NCBI GenBank assembly: GCA_963800235.1
Contig: CAWDAD010000001.1
Coordinates: forward strand, 1,736,001 to 1,800,000
Source: CAVVNP01 sp963800235
Lineage (GTDB): Bacteria; Actinomycetota; Acidimicrobiia; Acidimicrobiales; Iamiaceae
Reading direction: 5' to 3'
Length of the DNA stretch: 64,000 nt
Made by a program: the position numbers and the translations under genes. Shown here piece by piece: positions 49,913-58,944 of this stretch; position 1 is the first letter of the stretch; every line of letters begins with the position of its first letter. The notes under the pieces are model-generated. The model was not told the DNA's origin, did not search any database, and saw only the letters and a program-made list of their open reading frames with translations.

Positions 49913-50665
49913 CTACCGGCGGCGCAGCACCAGCGCCAGGTTCCACGTGGCCACCTCCCGCAGGCCGGGCACCCGCAGCAGGGGTCGGGCCCACCCGGGG
50001 TAGTACCGGGGGCGTGCGTCGAGCACCATCACCGTGGGCGCCTGCTCGGCCCAGCGCAGCACCTGACCGACGTGGACCTTGTGCAGGCTGGATCCGAACA
50101 GGTTCTTGGGGTCGACGCCGTGACGGCGGCGGTACCGCCGCACCGCCTGCTCGCCGCCGAGGTAGTGCCACGGCGAGGTCTCGTGGCCGCCCCAGGGCGA
50201 GTACCAGTTGGTGACGCCGACGAACAGGGTGCCCCCCGGCCTGGTCACCCGGACCAGCTCGTCGAGGAGCGCCCACGGCTCGGGCACGTGCTCGAGGGTG
50301 TTGCTGGTGCAGACCAGGTCGGCGGCACCGTCGGCGAAGGGCAGCGACAGCCCGTCGCCCACCACCGCGCGGTCCGGGTCGCGACCGTGGAGGTGCAGCT
50401 CGGCCTCCTCGTGGTCGACGGTCACCGCCAGGGCCGCGCCCCGCTCCCGGAAGGCCTCGGCGGTGTACCCGGGTCCCCCGCCGATGTCGAGCACGGTGGC
50501 GCCGGAGGGATCGGCGTAGGGCTCGATCAGGGCGACGGTGTCGGCGGCCAGCGGACGGTAGTGCCGGGCCGGCTCCTGCTGCTCGTGGCGGAAGTTGGCG
50601 AGCAGCTCCAGGCTGCGCCTGACGCCGCCGCTCCCAGCCCGGCGGGGCCCGGTGTGCTCAGCCAC
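49913..50665 (-). CDS. Class I SAM-dependent methyltransferase
   Basis: This 250-residue methyltransferase has motif I VLDIGGGPGYTAEAF near residues 58-72, an acidic loop after strand 2 (VDHEEAEL), motif SLPFADGAADLVCTSNTLEHVPEP and VTRPGGTLFVGVTNWYSPWGG. The sequence resembles methyltransferases of envelope polysaccharide clusters, with a basic C-terminal half. The start is a GTG at 50663-50665, 21 bases after the stop of the Asp-rich paralogue 2, so it belongs to the same minus-strand operon. The methyl acceptor is not known. Confidence 0.87.
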   Translation of the reverse strand: MAEHTGPRRAGSGGVRRSLELLANFRHEQQEPARHYRPLAADTVALIEPYADPSGATVLDIGGGPGYTAEAFRERGAALAVTVDHEEAELHLHGRDPDRAVVGDGLSLPFADGAADLVCTSNTLEHVPEPWALLDELVRVTRPGGTLFVGVTNWYSPWGGHETSPWHYLGGEQAVRRYRRRHGVDPKNLFGSSLHKVHVGQVLRWAEQAPTVMVLDARPRYYPGWARPLLRVPGLREVATWNLALVLRRR

Positions 50666-50686
50666 GGGCCGGGATCCGGCCGCGGC

Positions 50687-51474
50687 TCACGAGGTCTTGG
50701 TGACGGTGATCGGTGACGAGCTGATCGGCTTGGCGCTGGTGCCGAGGTGCACGAGTGCCGGGTCGATGCCGTCGAAGGTCCACGAGAGGGCGTGGATGAA
50801 CCCGTTCACGTCGAGCTTGACCCGCACCGGCCCGCTGGCGGGCGTGACCTCCAGCTTCAGGGTGGAGCGGGTCGGGTTGGTGGCGGTCACGCCCTGCGGG
50901 GCCGCGCCGTCGAGCTTCACGTCGAGCTGCTTGGCCGGGTCCGGCGAGGCCGTCGGGTCGGCGACGGTGATGGTGAGCGGCCCGACGCCCTGCCCGGGCT
51001 CGACCACGACCTTCCACCCGAACGCGTACCAGAAGTACACGCCGGCCGGCAGGGGCGCCGCGCCCTTGCTCGGCGCCCCGGACCCCTCGAGTCCCTTGGG
51101 CGGGTGCGAGGCGTCGTTGGGCCACTGCGGTTGCGACTGCGACGAGCCGCTGTCGGATGCGGTGGCCGTGTCGTTCTTGCCCTGCCCCCGGTCGACGGCG
51201 ATGACGACGACCGCGACCAGGATGACGAGCACCGCCACGGCCCCGAAGATCCAGCTCTCCCGGCCACCGCGGCGGTGCGAGCGGCGGCGGCCGTCGTAGT
51301 CGTCGTCGTACGGGTCGTCGTCGTACCGGTCGTCGTAGTCGTCGTCGTACGGGTCGTCGTCGTACCGGTCGTCGTCGTACGGGTCGTCGTCGATCTCGTC
51401 CTCGCGGTAGCGGTCGTCGCCGCCGGCCGACGGTCGTCGCCGGGGCTGCGGTCCTGGTCACCGCCGTCGCTCAC
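50687..51474 (-). CDS. Asp-rich single-pass membrane protein, paralogue 2 of 3, frameshifted
   Basis: Function unknown. About 262 residues: an N-terminal acidic tract of Asp-Asp-Asp with Pro-Tyr or Arg-Tyr repeats, a basic stop (RRRSHRRGGRESW), a membrane helix (VLVILVAVVVIAVD), a Ser/Gln linker (SDSGSSQSQPQWPND), and an extracytoplasmic domain with PAGVYFWYAFGWKVVVEPG and VTATNPTRSTLKLEV. It is clearly related to paralogue 1 in the C-terminal domain. One missing base near 51437 separates the GTG start (51472-51474) from the acidic tract; without that the tract would read as Thr-rich. The start is therefore tentative. Confidence 0.68.
51291..51392. repeat. In-gene tandem repeat coding Asp/Tyr-rich tract
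   Basis: About 100 bases consist of GTCGTCGTA-type blocks. A unit of about 39 bases (two CGTCGTACGG-type segments joined by GTCGTCGTAG) occurs twice, then continues partially. On the minus strand it codes (Asp)3-Pro-Tyr and (Asp)3-Arg-Tyr repeats in the cytoplasmic tail of paralogue 2. Confidence 0.8.
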
Positions 51475-51544
51475 GCCGCCGCCCTCGTCGGGCGCCCCTC
51501 GGGGACGTCGGCGGACCGGTGCGACGACCGCGTGCGTGCTGCGC

Positions 51545-52286
51545 TCATCTGCTCTTCTTGAAGGTGATCGGGTTCGACAGCGTCGGCGCCGCGGTCTTGC
51601 CCAGGAGCACCGCAGCCGGCGGTGCCGGCCCGTCGGGGCCATTGGCGGTCAGGGTGACCTCCTTGGCATAGAAGTCGACGTTGAAGTCGAACCCGGACGT
51701 ACCGCTGGTCGAGGCGTCGAAGGACACCTGGTTGGCCTCGACATGGGCGGCGTCGGGGCCCACGGCACCGGTGACGCCCTTGAACCGGATGCCGGCGGGG
51801 ACCGACACGACGACCGAGCGGATGTCGACGCCCTCACCGGGGACGACCCGGACGTGCCAGCCGTCGTAGGACTCCCAGAAGTACACCCCCGGCTTGCTCG
51901 GGACCCCGGCCGCGGGATCGCTGGTGGCATAGCCGCCCTGGTAGCCGCCTTCGCTGAACAGCGCCGGCGCCAGGCTGATCGGCTGTGGCCAGGTCGTCGC
52001 CTTCTGCTTCGTGGTCGGCGTGGCGCTCGAGGTCCCGCTCGACGAGTTCGACGAGCCGGCGTCCGACGAGGTGGCCTTCGCCGAGCTCGACGAGTCCGAC
52101 GAGGACCGGGCGATCAGGAAGATCGCGACCACGAGCAGCAGGGCGAGCAGCGCCGGCCACGATCGGCACCGCCTTGCGGAGGTCCGAGCGGGGCTCGCTC
52201 CGGTGGCGGCTGCGCGGCGGTGGCGCCTCGCGGTCGTCGTCGTCGTCGCCACCGCCCCAGAAGTCGTCGTCGTCGGGTTCGGGCAC
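51545..52286 (-). CDS. Asp-rich single-pass membrane protein, paralogue 3 of 3, frameshifted
   Basis: Function unknown. About 247 residues: an acidic N-terminus (PEPDDDDFWGGGDDDDD), a basic stretch, a membrane helix (LLALLLVVAIFLIA), a Ser-rich linker and an extracytoplasmic domain containing KPGVYFWESYDGWHVRVVPG and ending NPITFKKSR. One extra base near 52160, within the helix-coding region, splits the frame. The GTG start at 52284-52286 follows GAGGAG by seven bases. It is the first gene of the minus-strand series running down to the flippase at 41606, and is divergent from the AftD-like gene at 52440. Confidence 0.7.
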
Positions 52287-52425
52287 CGGTCGGCTCCTCG
52301 ATGGAGGTGACGGGCGACGACGCCCTCGTCGTCGCGGTGAGCCGCAGATGGTACCCAGCCCCTCCCGAGCGGCGAAAGGCGGCCCCCGCTCCAGCACCCG
52401 GCCCTGGCGGCGGAAGGGTGCTCGC

Positions 52426-52431
52426 TACCAT
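52426..52431 (+). promoter_or_regulatory. -10 box of leaderless promoter, AftD-like gene
   Basis: TACCAT is followed by eight bases and the GTG start at 52440. Confidence 0.5.
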
Positions 52432-52439
52432 CGCCCGCC

Positions 52440-55400
52440 GTGGCCGCCCCGTCCCCGGCGCGCGCCCTGCGCCCGGACGGGGGCCGGCGCCGTCCCCCGC
52501 CGCCGGTCCCGGCGGGTCCGGGTGAGCGGACGGCGATCGTCGCCGGGGCCGCCGTGCTGGTGGTGGGGACGTTCCTCCAGGCCCGCGGGCGCATCCTGCC
52601 GGAGACCAAGCTCGACCTGCTCCTCGAGCCCGGCCGGTTCATCGGTCGGGCGCTGCACCTCTGGGACCCGAGCGCGTCGTTCGGCCAGATCCAGAACCAG
52701 GCAGCCGGCTACCTGCTGCCCATGGGCCCCGCCTACTGGCTCGGTCGCACCGCCGGCCTGGCACCGTGGATCGTGCAGCGGCTGTGGATCGGCGGGCTCC
52801 TCGCGGTGGGCTTCTGGGGCGTCGCCCGCCTCGCCAGGGCCCTCGGGGTCGGCACACCGGCGTCACGGATCGTGGGCGCCGCCGCCTACGCGCTCGGGGC
52901 CGCCAGCCTGACGCTCGTCGCCTTCCGGTCGGGGACCCAGGTGCCGGTCTACGCGCTGCCCTGGGTGCTCGTCCCGCTGGTCGAGGCCGACCGCCACGGT
53001 CGCCGGCGGGCCGCGGCGCGCAGCGCGCTGGCCGTCGCGCTGATGGGGGGCGTCAACGGCACGGCCACCGGGCTGGTGCTCCTGGTCCCGGCCCTCTGGT
53101 TCGTCACCCGCCGCCGCGGGACGGGCCGCTGGCGCCTGGCCGGGTGGTGGGCGGTGGGCGTGGTGCTGGCGACGACGTGGTGGACCGTCCCGCTGGTCAT
53201 CCAGGGCCGGTTCGGCTACGCGTTCACGGACTTCACGGAGAGCGCGACGCTCACGACGGCGGTGTCGTCCGGGACCGAGGTGCTCCGGGGGACCGGCAAC
53301 TGGCTCGCCTACCTGACCAGCCAGAACCAGCTCTGGCTCCCGGGCGGGTGGGAGCTGATCGCGAACCGGATCGCCGTCGGCGGGGGGCTGGCCGTCGCCG
53401 CCGCCGGCCTGGCCGGCCTGGCCCGCCGCGACCAGCCCGAGCGCCTCTGGCTCTCGCTCTCGGCCCTGGCCGGGGCGACGGTGATGGTGGCCGGGTACCA
53501 CGGGCCGCTCGGCAGTCCGGTCTGGTCGTCGGTGCGCAGCCTGCTCGACGGTCCGCTCGTGCCCCTCCGCAACGTCACCAAGGCCCAGCCGGTGCTGGCC
53601 CTGCCGGTCGCCCTCGGAGCCGCCCACCTGCTCGGACGGGCGCAGCGGGCCGTCGCCCGGTCCCGAGCGCGCCGCGGCCCGGCTCCGACCACCGGGCGGT
53701 GGCGGGCCGTCCGACCGGCCTCCGCCGCCGTCGTGCTGGTCGGTCTGGCGACGGTGGGGGCGGCCGGGCTGCCGTTCCTCCACGGACGGGTCCCGGTCGA
53801 TGGCACCTTCACCCGCGTCCCGGCCTACTGGGAGCAGGCCGGGACGTGGCTCGACGCCCACGGGCACGACCGTCGGAGCGTCGTGGTGCCCGGCTCGGCC
53901 TTCGGCGAGTACACGTGGGGGCGCCCGCTCGACGATCCCCTCACCTCGACGACCGACCAGCCCCTGGCCGTCCGCGACATCGTGCCCCTCGGCTCGAACG
54001 GCACGACCCGGCTGCTCGACGGGGTCGAGGACCAGCTCCAGTCCGGCCGCATCAGCGCCGGCCTGGTGACGGTGCTGCGGCGGGCCGGCGTCGGGTTCCT
54101 GGTCGAGCGCAACGACCTCGACCCGGTCCGCACCGACGCCCTGCCCCCCGGCCAGGTCCACGCCCTGCTCGCCGCCGAGCTCGGCCGGCCGGCGGCGTCC
54201 TTCGGCCCGATGGTGGACAGCCGGCTCGGACCCGCCCACCTGCGGCCCCGCCAGGCCCCGCTGCAGGTCCGGGCGGTCGAGATCTGGGCGCTCGGGGGCT
54301 CGGTCCCCCGGGTCACGGCGTACCCCCTGGGCGGCACCGCCGTGGTCGGTGGCGAACCGGAGGCGCTCTACGAGCTGGCGGCGGCGGACGCCCTCGGTGC
54401 GCGGGCGACGGTGCTGGCCGGCGATCCCGACGTGCCGACCGGCGGGGTCGGCACGGGTGCCCCCGGCGTGGCCGCGGACGTCTCCCGCCGGCGGGACGTG
54501 GCCTTCGGCGACGTCCGGTTCACCGCCTCGTACACCCTGACCGCCGACGAGCCCGCGCCCGGCACCGACCAGCCGCCCACCGACCGCCTCGTCGTGCCCG
54601 GCGACGCCCACCTGGCCCGGGCCGTGCAGCAGGGGGCGGCGACCGTCCGCGCCTCGTCCTACGGCGAGACCGACCTGGTCCGGCTGCCCGCCGACCAACC
54701 CTGGGCCGCCTTCGACGGCGACCCGGCCACCGCGTGGCGGCCGAGCCTCGGGGCCCCCGCCTCGCTCGACCACACCCTCGGCCAGTGGGTCGAGCTGACC
54801 CTCGACCAGCCCCGGGACCTCCGGCGGGCGGTGATCACCGTCCCGGTCGGCGCCGGGCGGAGCCGGCCCACGGAGCTCACGGTGACCACCGACTCGGGTA
54901 CGTCGCTGGCGCTGGTGGGCGGCCCCACCGTCGAGCTCGCGCTCCCGGCGGGGACCACCCGGCACCTGCGCATCACCCTGACCGGCGTCGGCACCGGCGT
55001 GGACGGCCTCGGCGCGCCGGGCATCGCCGAGGTGGCCGTCCCGGGGCTCGACCTGGCACGACCCGTCGCGGTGCCCGCCACCGGTGCCCCCGGCGGCGAC
55101 CGCACCATCGTGCTCGCCCGCGACCACGGCGACCCCTTCGCCCGGCAGCCGTGGCCGGAGGACGCCGCCCTCGATCGCCGGATCGAGCTGCCCCGGACGG
55201 GGGCCTACGCGGTCACCGGCACGGTGGTGGCCCGGCCGGGGCCCGCCCTCGACCGGCTGCTGGCGGGCCTCGAGCCGGCCGGCGGGGCCGAGGTCCGGGC
55301 GACCTCGTCGTGGAACGGGCTGCCGGCGTTCGCGCCCTGGCGGGCGTTCGACGGCGACCCCGGCACCGGGTGGGTGGCGGCGCCCGACGATCCCGACCCC

Positions 55401-56780
55401 GCCCTGACCGTCAGCTGGCCAGCGGCGCGCACCGTCGACTCGCTGACCGTCCGTGCGCTCGGGCCGCCGGCCACCGAGGTCCGGGCGGTCGTGCTGACCT
55501 CGGACTCCGGCGAGTCGCGCACCGTCGGGCTGGGCGCGCCCGGGCGACCCGTCCCCTTCGCGCCGCTCACCGCCCGGACCCTCACCGTCCGGCCGGCCCG
55601 GACCACCGGGGCGCACCCGGCCACCGCCGCCGAGCCGGGCCAGGCGACCGGGCTGGCCGAGCTGCAGCTGGGCGGCGGCCCGGTCGGGCCCGTGGCCCCC
55701 GCCCCGACCACCCCGTTCGAGCTGCCCTGCGGATCCGGCCCGCCCGTCGCCGTCGGCGGGACGACGGTGCCGACCTCGGTGCGGGGCACCGTCGCCGACC
55801 TGGTGGACGTCGCCCCGATCCCGTTCACCGCCTGCGGCGACGCGCCCCGGCTCGCCGCCGGGACCCGCTCCCTGCGCACCGGCATCGACCGGGCCCTGCA
55901 GGTCGAGCAGGTGCGCCTGACCGCGCCGGGCGCGGACCCGACCAGGCGATCGGGGCCGGCGCGGACGGTCACGGTCTCGGCCTGGGGAAGCGAGCACCGG
56001 ATCGTGCGGATCGGGGCCGGCGGGCGGTCGCTGGTGGCGCTGGGCGAGAACGCCAACCCGGGCTGGACCGCCAGCCTCGACGGTCGGTCCCTCACCTCGA
56101 CCCGGGTCGACGGGTGGCGACAGGCGTGGATCGTGCCCGCCGGCGGCCGCGGCACCATCACCATCGACTTCGCGCCCGGGTCGACCTACCGGGCGGGGCT
56201 GGCCATCGGGTTCCTCCTGCTGCTCGTGCTGCTGGTCGCCGGCCTGTGGCCGTCACGTCGGGAGACGGCGCACGCGGCCCTCCCCCCGCTCGATCGGCTC
56301 CCGGCGGCGCTGGCGGTGGCCGCCGCGGTCGGCGTCGGGTTCCTCGCCGGGGGCTGGGCCGCCCTGCTCGTCGTCCCGCTGCTCCTGCTGCCCGGCCGGC
56401 GTGAGGTGCTGCCCGCGGTCGTGGGCGCCGCGGTCGTGGGCGCCGCGGTGGTGGTGCTGATCACCCCGGGCGGTCTGCCCCAGGACCAGAACGGGACCTT
56501 CTCCCCCGCCGCCCAGGGGTTGTCGGTGCTGGCCCTGGTGGCGGTCGCCGTCTCGTTGGTCCCCGGCGACCTGCCGCTCCCGCTCCGGCGACGACGGGGC
56601 ACCGGCGACGACGGGGCTCCGGCCGACCCGCCAGCGGGTCCGGGCGGGGACCCCGACGACCACGACCGGCCAGCCGACGACGGTCCGGCGGACCCGGTCG
56701 GGTCCGACCCGGGCCTCAGCCCTGGGGCTGGTTCCACTCCGTCCACCCGACCCCCGACCGACCGCCACCCACCTCGGTGA
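52440..56780 (+). CDS. AftD-like (DUF3367) arabinofuranosyltransferase-type membrane protein
   Basis: This 1,446-residue protein is the intact paralogue of the gene at 43330-46823. It has an N-terminal GT-C membrane domain (about 11 helices to residue 460, with ETKLDLLLEPGRFIGRALHLWD), then a large extracytoplasmic part. In that part are DRRSVVVPGSAFGEYTWGRP and two discoidin/F5-8C-type carbohydrate-binding modules (AAFDGDPATAWRPS near 760 and AFDGDPGTGWVAA near 975). C-terminal helices near 1250-1370 and an acidic Pro/Asp-rich tail follow. In mycobacteria AftD adds terminal arabinofuranose to envelope arabinan; the sugar used here is unknown. The 3' end overlaps the convergent gene by 65 bases. 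GTG start, leaderless. Confidence 0.85.
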   Translation: MAAPSPARALRPDGGRRRPPPPVPAGPGERTAIVAGAAVLVVGTFLQARGRILPETKLDLLLEPGRFIGRALHLWDPSASFGQIQNQAAGYLLPMGPAYWLGRTAGLAPWIVQRLWIGGLLAVGFWGVARLARALGVGTPASRIVGAAAYALGAASLTLVAFRSGTQVPVYALPWVLVPLVEADRHGRRRAAARSALAVALMGGVNGTATGLVLLVPALWFVTRRRGTGRWRLAGWWAVGVVLATTWWTVPLVIQGRFGYAFTDFTESATLTTAVSSGTEVLRGTGNWLAYLTSQNQLWLPGGWELIANRIAVGGGLAVAAAGLAGLARRDQPERLWLSLSALAGATVMVAGYHGPLGSPVWSSVRSLLDGPLVPLRNVTKAQPVLALPVALGAAHLLGRAQRAVARSRARRGPAPTTGRWRAVRPASAAVVLVGLATVGAAGLPFLHGRVPVDGTFTRVPAYWEQAGTWLDAHGHDRRSVVVPGSAFGEYTWGRPLDDPLTSTTDQPLAVRDIVPLGSNGTTRLLDGVEDQLQSGRISAGLVTVLRRAGVGFLVERNDLDPVRTDALPPGQVHALLAAELGRPAASFGPMVDSRLGPAHLRPRQAPLQVRAVEIWALGGSVPRVTAYPLGGTAVVGGEPEALYELAAADALGARATVLAGDPDVPTGGVGTGAPGVAADVSRRRDVAFGDVRFTASYTLTADEPAPGTDQPPTDRLVVPGDAHLARAVQQGAATVRASSYGETDLVRLPADQPWAAFDGDPATAWRPSLGAPASLDHTLGQWVELTLDQPRDLRRAVITVPVGAGRSRPTELTVTTDSGTSLALVGGPTVELALPAGTTRHLRITLTGVGTGVDGLGAPGIAEVAVPGLDLARPVAVPATGAPGGDRTIVLARDHGDPFARQPWPEDAALDRRIELPRTGAYAVTGTVVARPGPALDRLLAGLEPAGGAEVRATSSWNGLPAFAPWRAFDGDPGTGWVAAPDDPDPALTVSWPAARTVDSLTVRALGPPATEVRAVVLTSDSGESRTVGLGAPGRPVPFAPLTARTLTVRPARTTGAHPATAAEPGQATGLAELQLGGGPVGPVAPAPTTPFELPCGSGPPVAVGGTTVPTSVRGTVADLVDVAPIPFTACGDAPRLAAGTRSLRTGIDRALQVEQVRLTAPGADPTRRSGPARTVTVSAWGSEHRIVRIGAGGRSLVALGENANPGWTASLDGRSLTSTRVDGWRQAWIVPAGGRGTITIDFAPGSTYRAGLAIGFLLLLVLLVAGLWPSRRETAHAALPPLDRLPAALAVAAAVGVGFLAGGWAALLVVPLLLLPGRREVLPAVVGAAVVGAAVVVLITPGGLPQDQNGTFSPAAQGLSVLALVAVAVSLVPGDLPLPLRRRRGTGDDGAPADPPAGPGGDPDDHDRPADDGPADPVGSDPGLSPGAGSTPSTRPPTDRHPPR

Positions 56781-57660
56781 ACCGGCACAAGGCGCGGGGG
56801 AACCGCGACACCCGCCCGTCGGGGTCGGTGAGCAGCACCGGCGAGAAGGCGACCGGCTCGACCGCCAGCGCGAGGTCCCCGAGCCTGGTCTCCCCCCGCT
56901 CCGGGAAGCCGTGCTCGCCGAGCTCCTGGCTGCGGACGACGGGAGCCTCGGTGCCCACCCCGACCTGGGTCATCGCCCCGGACGGGTCCTGCACGTAGCC
57001 GGTGGCGTAGACGGGGTCGTCGCCGAGGCGCACCTCGGTGGCGTGGAAGCGGGTGCCGTCGTCGAGCCGGCCGGCGGTCCACTGCCAGCCGAGCGTCCAC
57101 CAGTCGCGCTCGCCCCAGGAGTGGTCGCGCTGGCCCCACCCCTCGAAGCCGATCTCCTCCGGGCCGACGAGCACGGTGCCGTGGACCCGGCACGGCACCT
57201 CGTAGCGGGTGACGCCCGGGTAGGCGTAGGTGCCGCCGTCGGTCTCCCACTCGAGGTCGAGGCCGAAGGGGATGCGGTCGCCGAACGCCCCGCGGTAGAC
57301 GCCCGCCGGATCGTCGAGCCCGAGGGCGAAGGCCTCGCAGCCGAGGCTCAGGTGCTCGAGCGGGGTCTCGACGGTGTGGTCGGCCCAGAGCCCTTCGGCT
57401 CGCACCTCGAGTGACGGAGCCGGCGGGATGGGCACCTCGTGGTCGATCACGGTGACGAGCGGACGGTCGGGTCCGACCACGCACGCCCAGTACCAGCACG
57501 TCCCGAGCTGGGGGTAGAAGCCGAGCCGGACGTAGCCGCCGAGCGACGCCGACTCGTCCATGAAGTCGAAGTACCAGGATTCGGACCAGAACCGCTCGGT
57601 CCCGGGCGGGTGGCGCTGCTCGTCGTCGGCGGCGGGGGACGGGAGCGGGCCAGGCGTCAC
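56716..57660 (-). CDS. CrtC/AttH-like lipocalin-fold protein (DUF7064/7065-like)
   Basis: This 314-residue soluble protein matches proteins with a duplicated lipocalin-like fold related to hydroxyneurosporene synthase and AttH. The recognisable motif is GWGQRDHSWGERDWW near residues 162-176; the N-terminus has FWSESWYFDFMDES and the C-terminus GVGWTEWNQPQ. Related genes often accompany lipid or isoprenoid metabolism, but the reaction is not established. The start is a GTG at 57658-57660, seven bases after TACCAT, with a divergent SCP2 gene 41 bases away. Its 3' end overlaps the AftD-like gene. Confidence 0.75.
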   Translation of the reverse strand: MTPGPLPSPAADDEQRHPPGTERFWSESWYFDFMDESASLGGYVRLGFYPQLGTCWYWACVVGPDRPLVTVIDHEVPIPPAPSLEVRAEGLWADHTVETPLEHLSLGCEAFALGLDDPAGVYRGAFGDRIPFGLDLEWETDGGTYAYPGVTRYEVPCRVHGTVLVGPEEIGFEGWGQRDHSWGERDWWTLGWQWTAGRLDDGTRFHATEVRLGDDPVYATGYVQDPSGAMTQVGVGTEAPVVRSQELGEHGFPERGETRLGDLALAVEPVAFSPVLLTDPDGRVSRFPRALCRFTEVGGGRSGVGWTEWNQPQG

Positions 57661-57667
57661 GCCGGCG

Positions 57668-57693
57668 ATGGTAGGTCCGGCGCCCGGTAGCCT
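57668..57693. promoter_or_regulatory. Divergent leaderless promoters
   Basis: On the minus strand TACCAT (57668-57673) lies seven bases before the GTG of the CrtC/AttH-like gene. On the plus strand TAGCCT (57688-57693) lies eight bases before the GTG of the SCP2 gene. Both fit in the 41-base gap between the two start codons. Confidence 0.5.
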
Positions 57694-57701
57694 TCCCGGG
57701 C

Positions 57702-58091
57702 GTGGTCGCCTACCTGAGCGGGGAGTGGCTGGCGGCGCTGCAGGACGCGGCGGAGGCCGACGACGTGCTCCGCGCCGCCACCGCCGGCGCCTCGCTCACC
57801 GTCGAGCAGCACGTCCACGGCGGGCCGGGCGGTGACGCCGTCTTCCACGTGGCGGTCGACGACGGCCGCATCCGGTTCGCCGCCGGCCCGGCCGCCGCCC
57901 CCGACCTGACCATCACCCAGCCCTACGAGACCGCCGTCGGCATCACCGAGGGTCGAACCAGCCCGCAGCACGCCGCGGTGGTGGGCGACCTGCGGATCGA
58001 CGGCCCGATCGATCGACTCGCCGACCAGGCACGGCTCCTCGAGCGCATCGGGGACGTCTTCGCCGCCGTCCGGGCCCGCACCGAGTACTGA
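57702..58091 (+). CDS. SCP2 sterol-carrier-like domain protein
   Basis: This 129-residue protein is a single SCP2 domain, a small fold that binds lipids or acyl-CoA in a hydrophobic tunnel. Visible family features are VEQHVHGGPGGDAVFHVAVDDGRIRFAAG followed by DLTITQPYETAVGITEG, and a closing helix DRLADQARLLERIGDVF. Such stand-alone domains are frequent in actinobacteria that handle sterols or fatty acids. It starts with GTG and ends seven bases before the DNA glycosylase gene, so the two share an mRNA although no functional link is obvious. Confidence 0.85.
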   Translation: MVAYLSGEWLAALQDAAEADDVLRAATAGASLTVEQHVHGGPGGDAVFHVAVDDGRIRFAAGPAAAPDLTITQPYETAVGITEGRTSPQHAAVVGDLRIDGPIDRLADQARLLERIGDVFAAVRARTEY

Positions 58092-58098
58092 GCCGGCC

Positions 58099-58935
58099 GT
58101 GCCCGAGCTGCCCGAGATCCAAGCCCACGCCGAGCGCCTCGATCGCGACTGGGCCGGCGCCACCCTCGAGCGGTTCCGCGCCATCAGCTTCACCGCCCTC
58201 AAGACCTTCGACCCACCCCCGGAGTCGGCCCACGGCCAGCGGCTGGTCTTCGTCGGTCGACGCGGCAAGCACCTGCTGCTCGACTTCGGAGCCGCCACCT
58301 TCGTCGTCCACCTGATGCAGGGCGGTCGCCTCAAGCCCGACCCCAAGCAGTCGGCCAAGCCCCGGGGCGGTGTGGCCCGCTGGGTCTTCGACGACGGTCG
58401 GGCGCTGCTCCTGACCGAGGCCGGAACGGAGCGGCGCGCCGGTGTGTGGGTCGTGACCGGCGATCCGGAGCGGCAGCCACCGCTCGACGGGCTCGGGCCC
58501 GAGGCCGACTCGCTGGCGGCCGCCGACCTTCTGCGGCTGTTCGGCGAGCACCCGATGCGGCTGCACACGTTCCTGCGGGACCAGCGCATCCTCGCCGGCC
58601 TCGGCCGACGTCTGGCCAACGAGATCTGCCACCGGGCCCGGCTCTCGCCCTTCGCCCCCACCGCCAAGCTCGTCGAGACGGACGCCGAGGCGGTGGTCGA
58701 GGCCATCGGCAGCTGCGTCAACCAGTCCTTGGCCGAGGAGCGCCAGCGCGACGACATGAGCGCCTCGGCGCAGCGGACGAGCGCCGTGCACCACCGGACC
58801 GGCGAGGCCTGCCCCGTCTGCGGTGACGAGGTCCGGGCCGTCGAGTACCGGACCTACACGGTCAACTACTGCCCGACGTGCCAGACGAACGGCAAGGTCC
58901 TGGCCGACAACACGACCAGCAAGTTCCTCAAGTGA
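58099..58935 (+). CDS. Fpg/Nei-family DNA glycosylase (formamidopyrimidine-type)
   Basis: This 278-residue base-excision enzyme removes oxidised bases and nicks the abasic site. The N-terminus is (M)PELPEIQAHAERL: Pro2 is the catalytic nucleophile after Met removal, Glu3 the general acid. The helix-two-turn-helix region is near ILAGLGRRLANEICHRARLSPFAPT, and the C-terminal zinc finger is CPVCGDEV then YCPTCQTNGKVL. The ending NTTSKFLK differs from the usual Arg-containing hairpin. It starts with a GTG behind the SCP2 gene. Assignment to Fpg or Nei is open; related actinobacterial proteins are called Fpg/Nei-like. Confidence 0.88.
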   Translation: MPELPEIQAHAERLDRDWAGATLERFRAISFTALKTFDPPPESAHGQRLVFVGRRGKHLLLDFGAATFVVHLMQGGRLKPDPKQSAKPRGGVARWVFDDGRALLLTEAGTERRAGVWVVTGDPERQPPLDGLGPEADSLAAADLLRLFGEHPMRLHTFLRDQRILAGLGRRLANEICHRARLSPFAPTAKLVETDAEAVVEAIGSCVNQSLAEERQRDDMSASAQRTSAVHHRTGEACPVCGDEVRAVEYRTYTVNYCPTCQTNGKVLADNTTSKFLK

Positions 58936-58944
58936 GGCCGCCGG

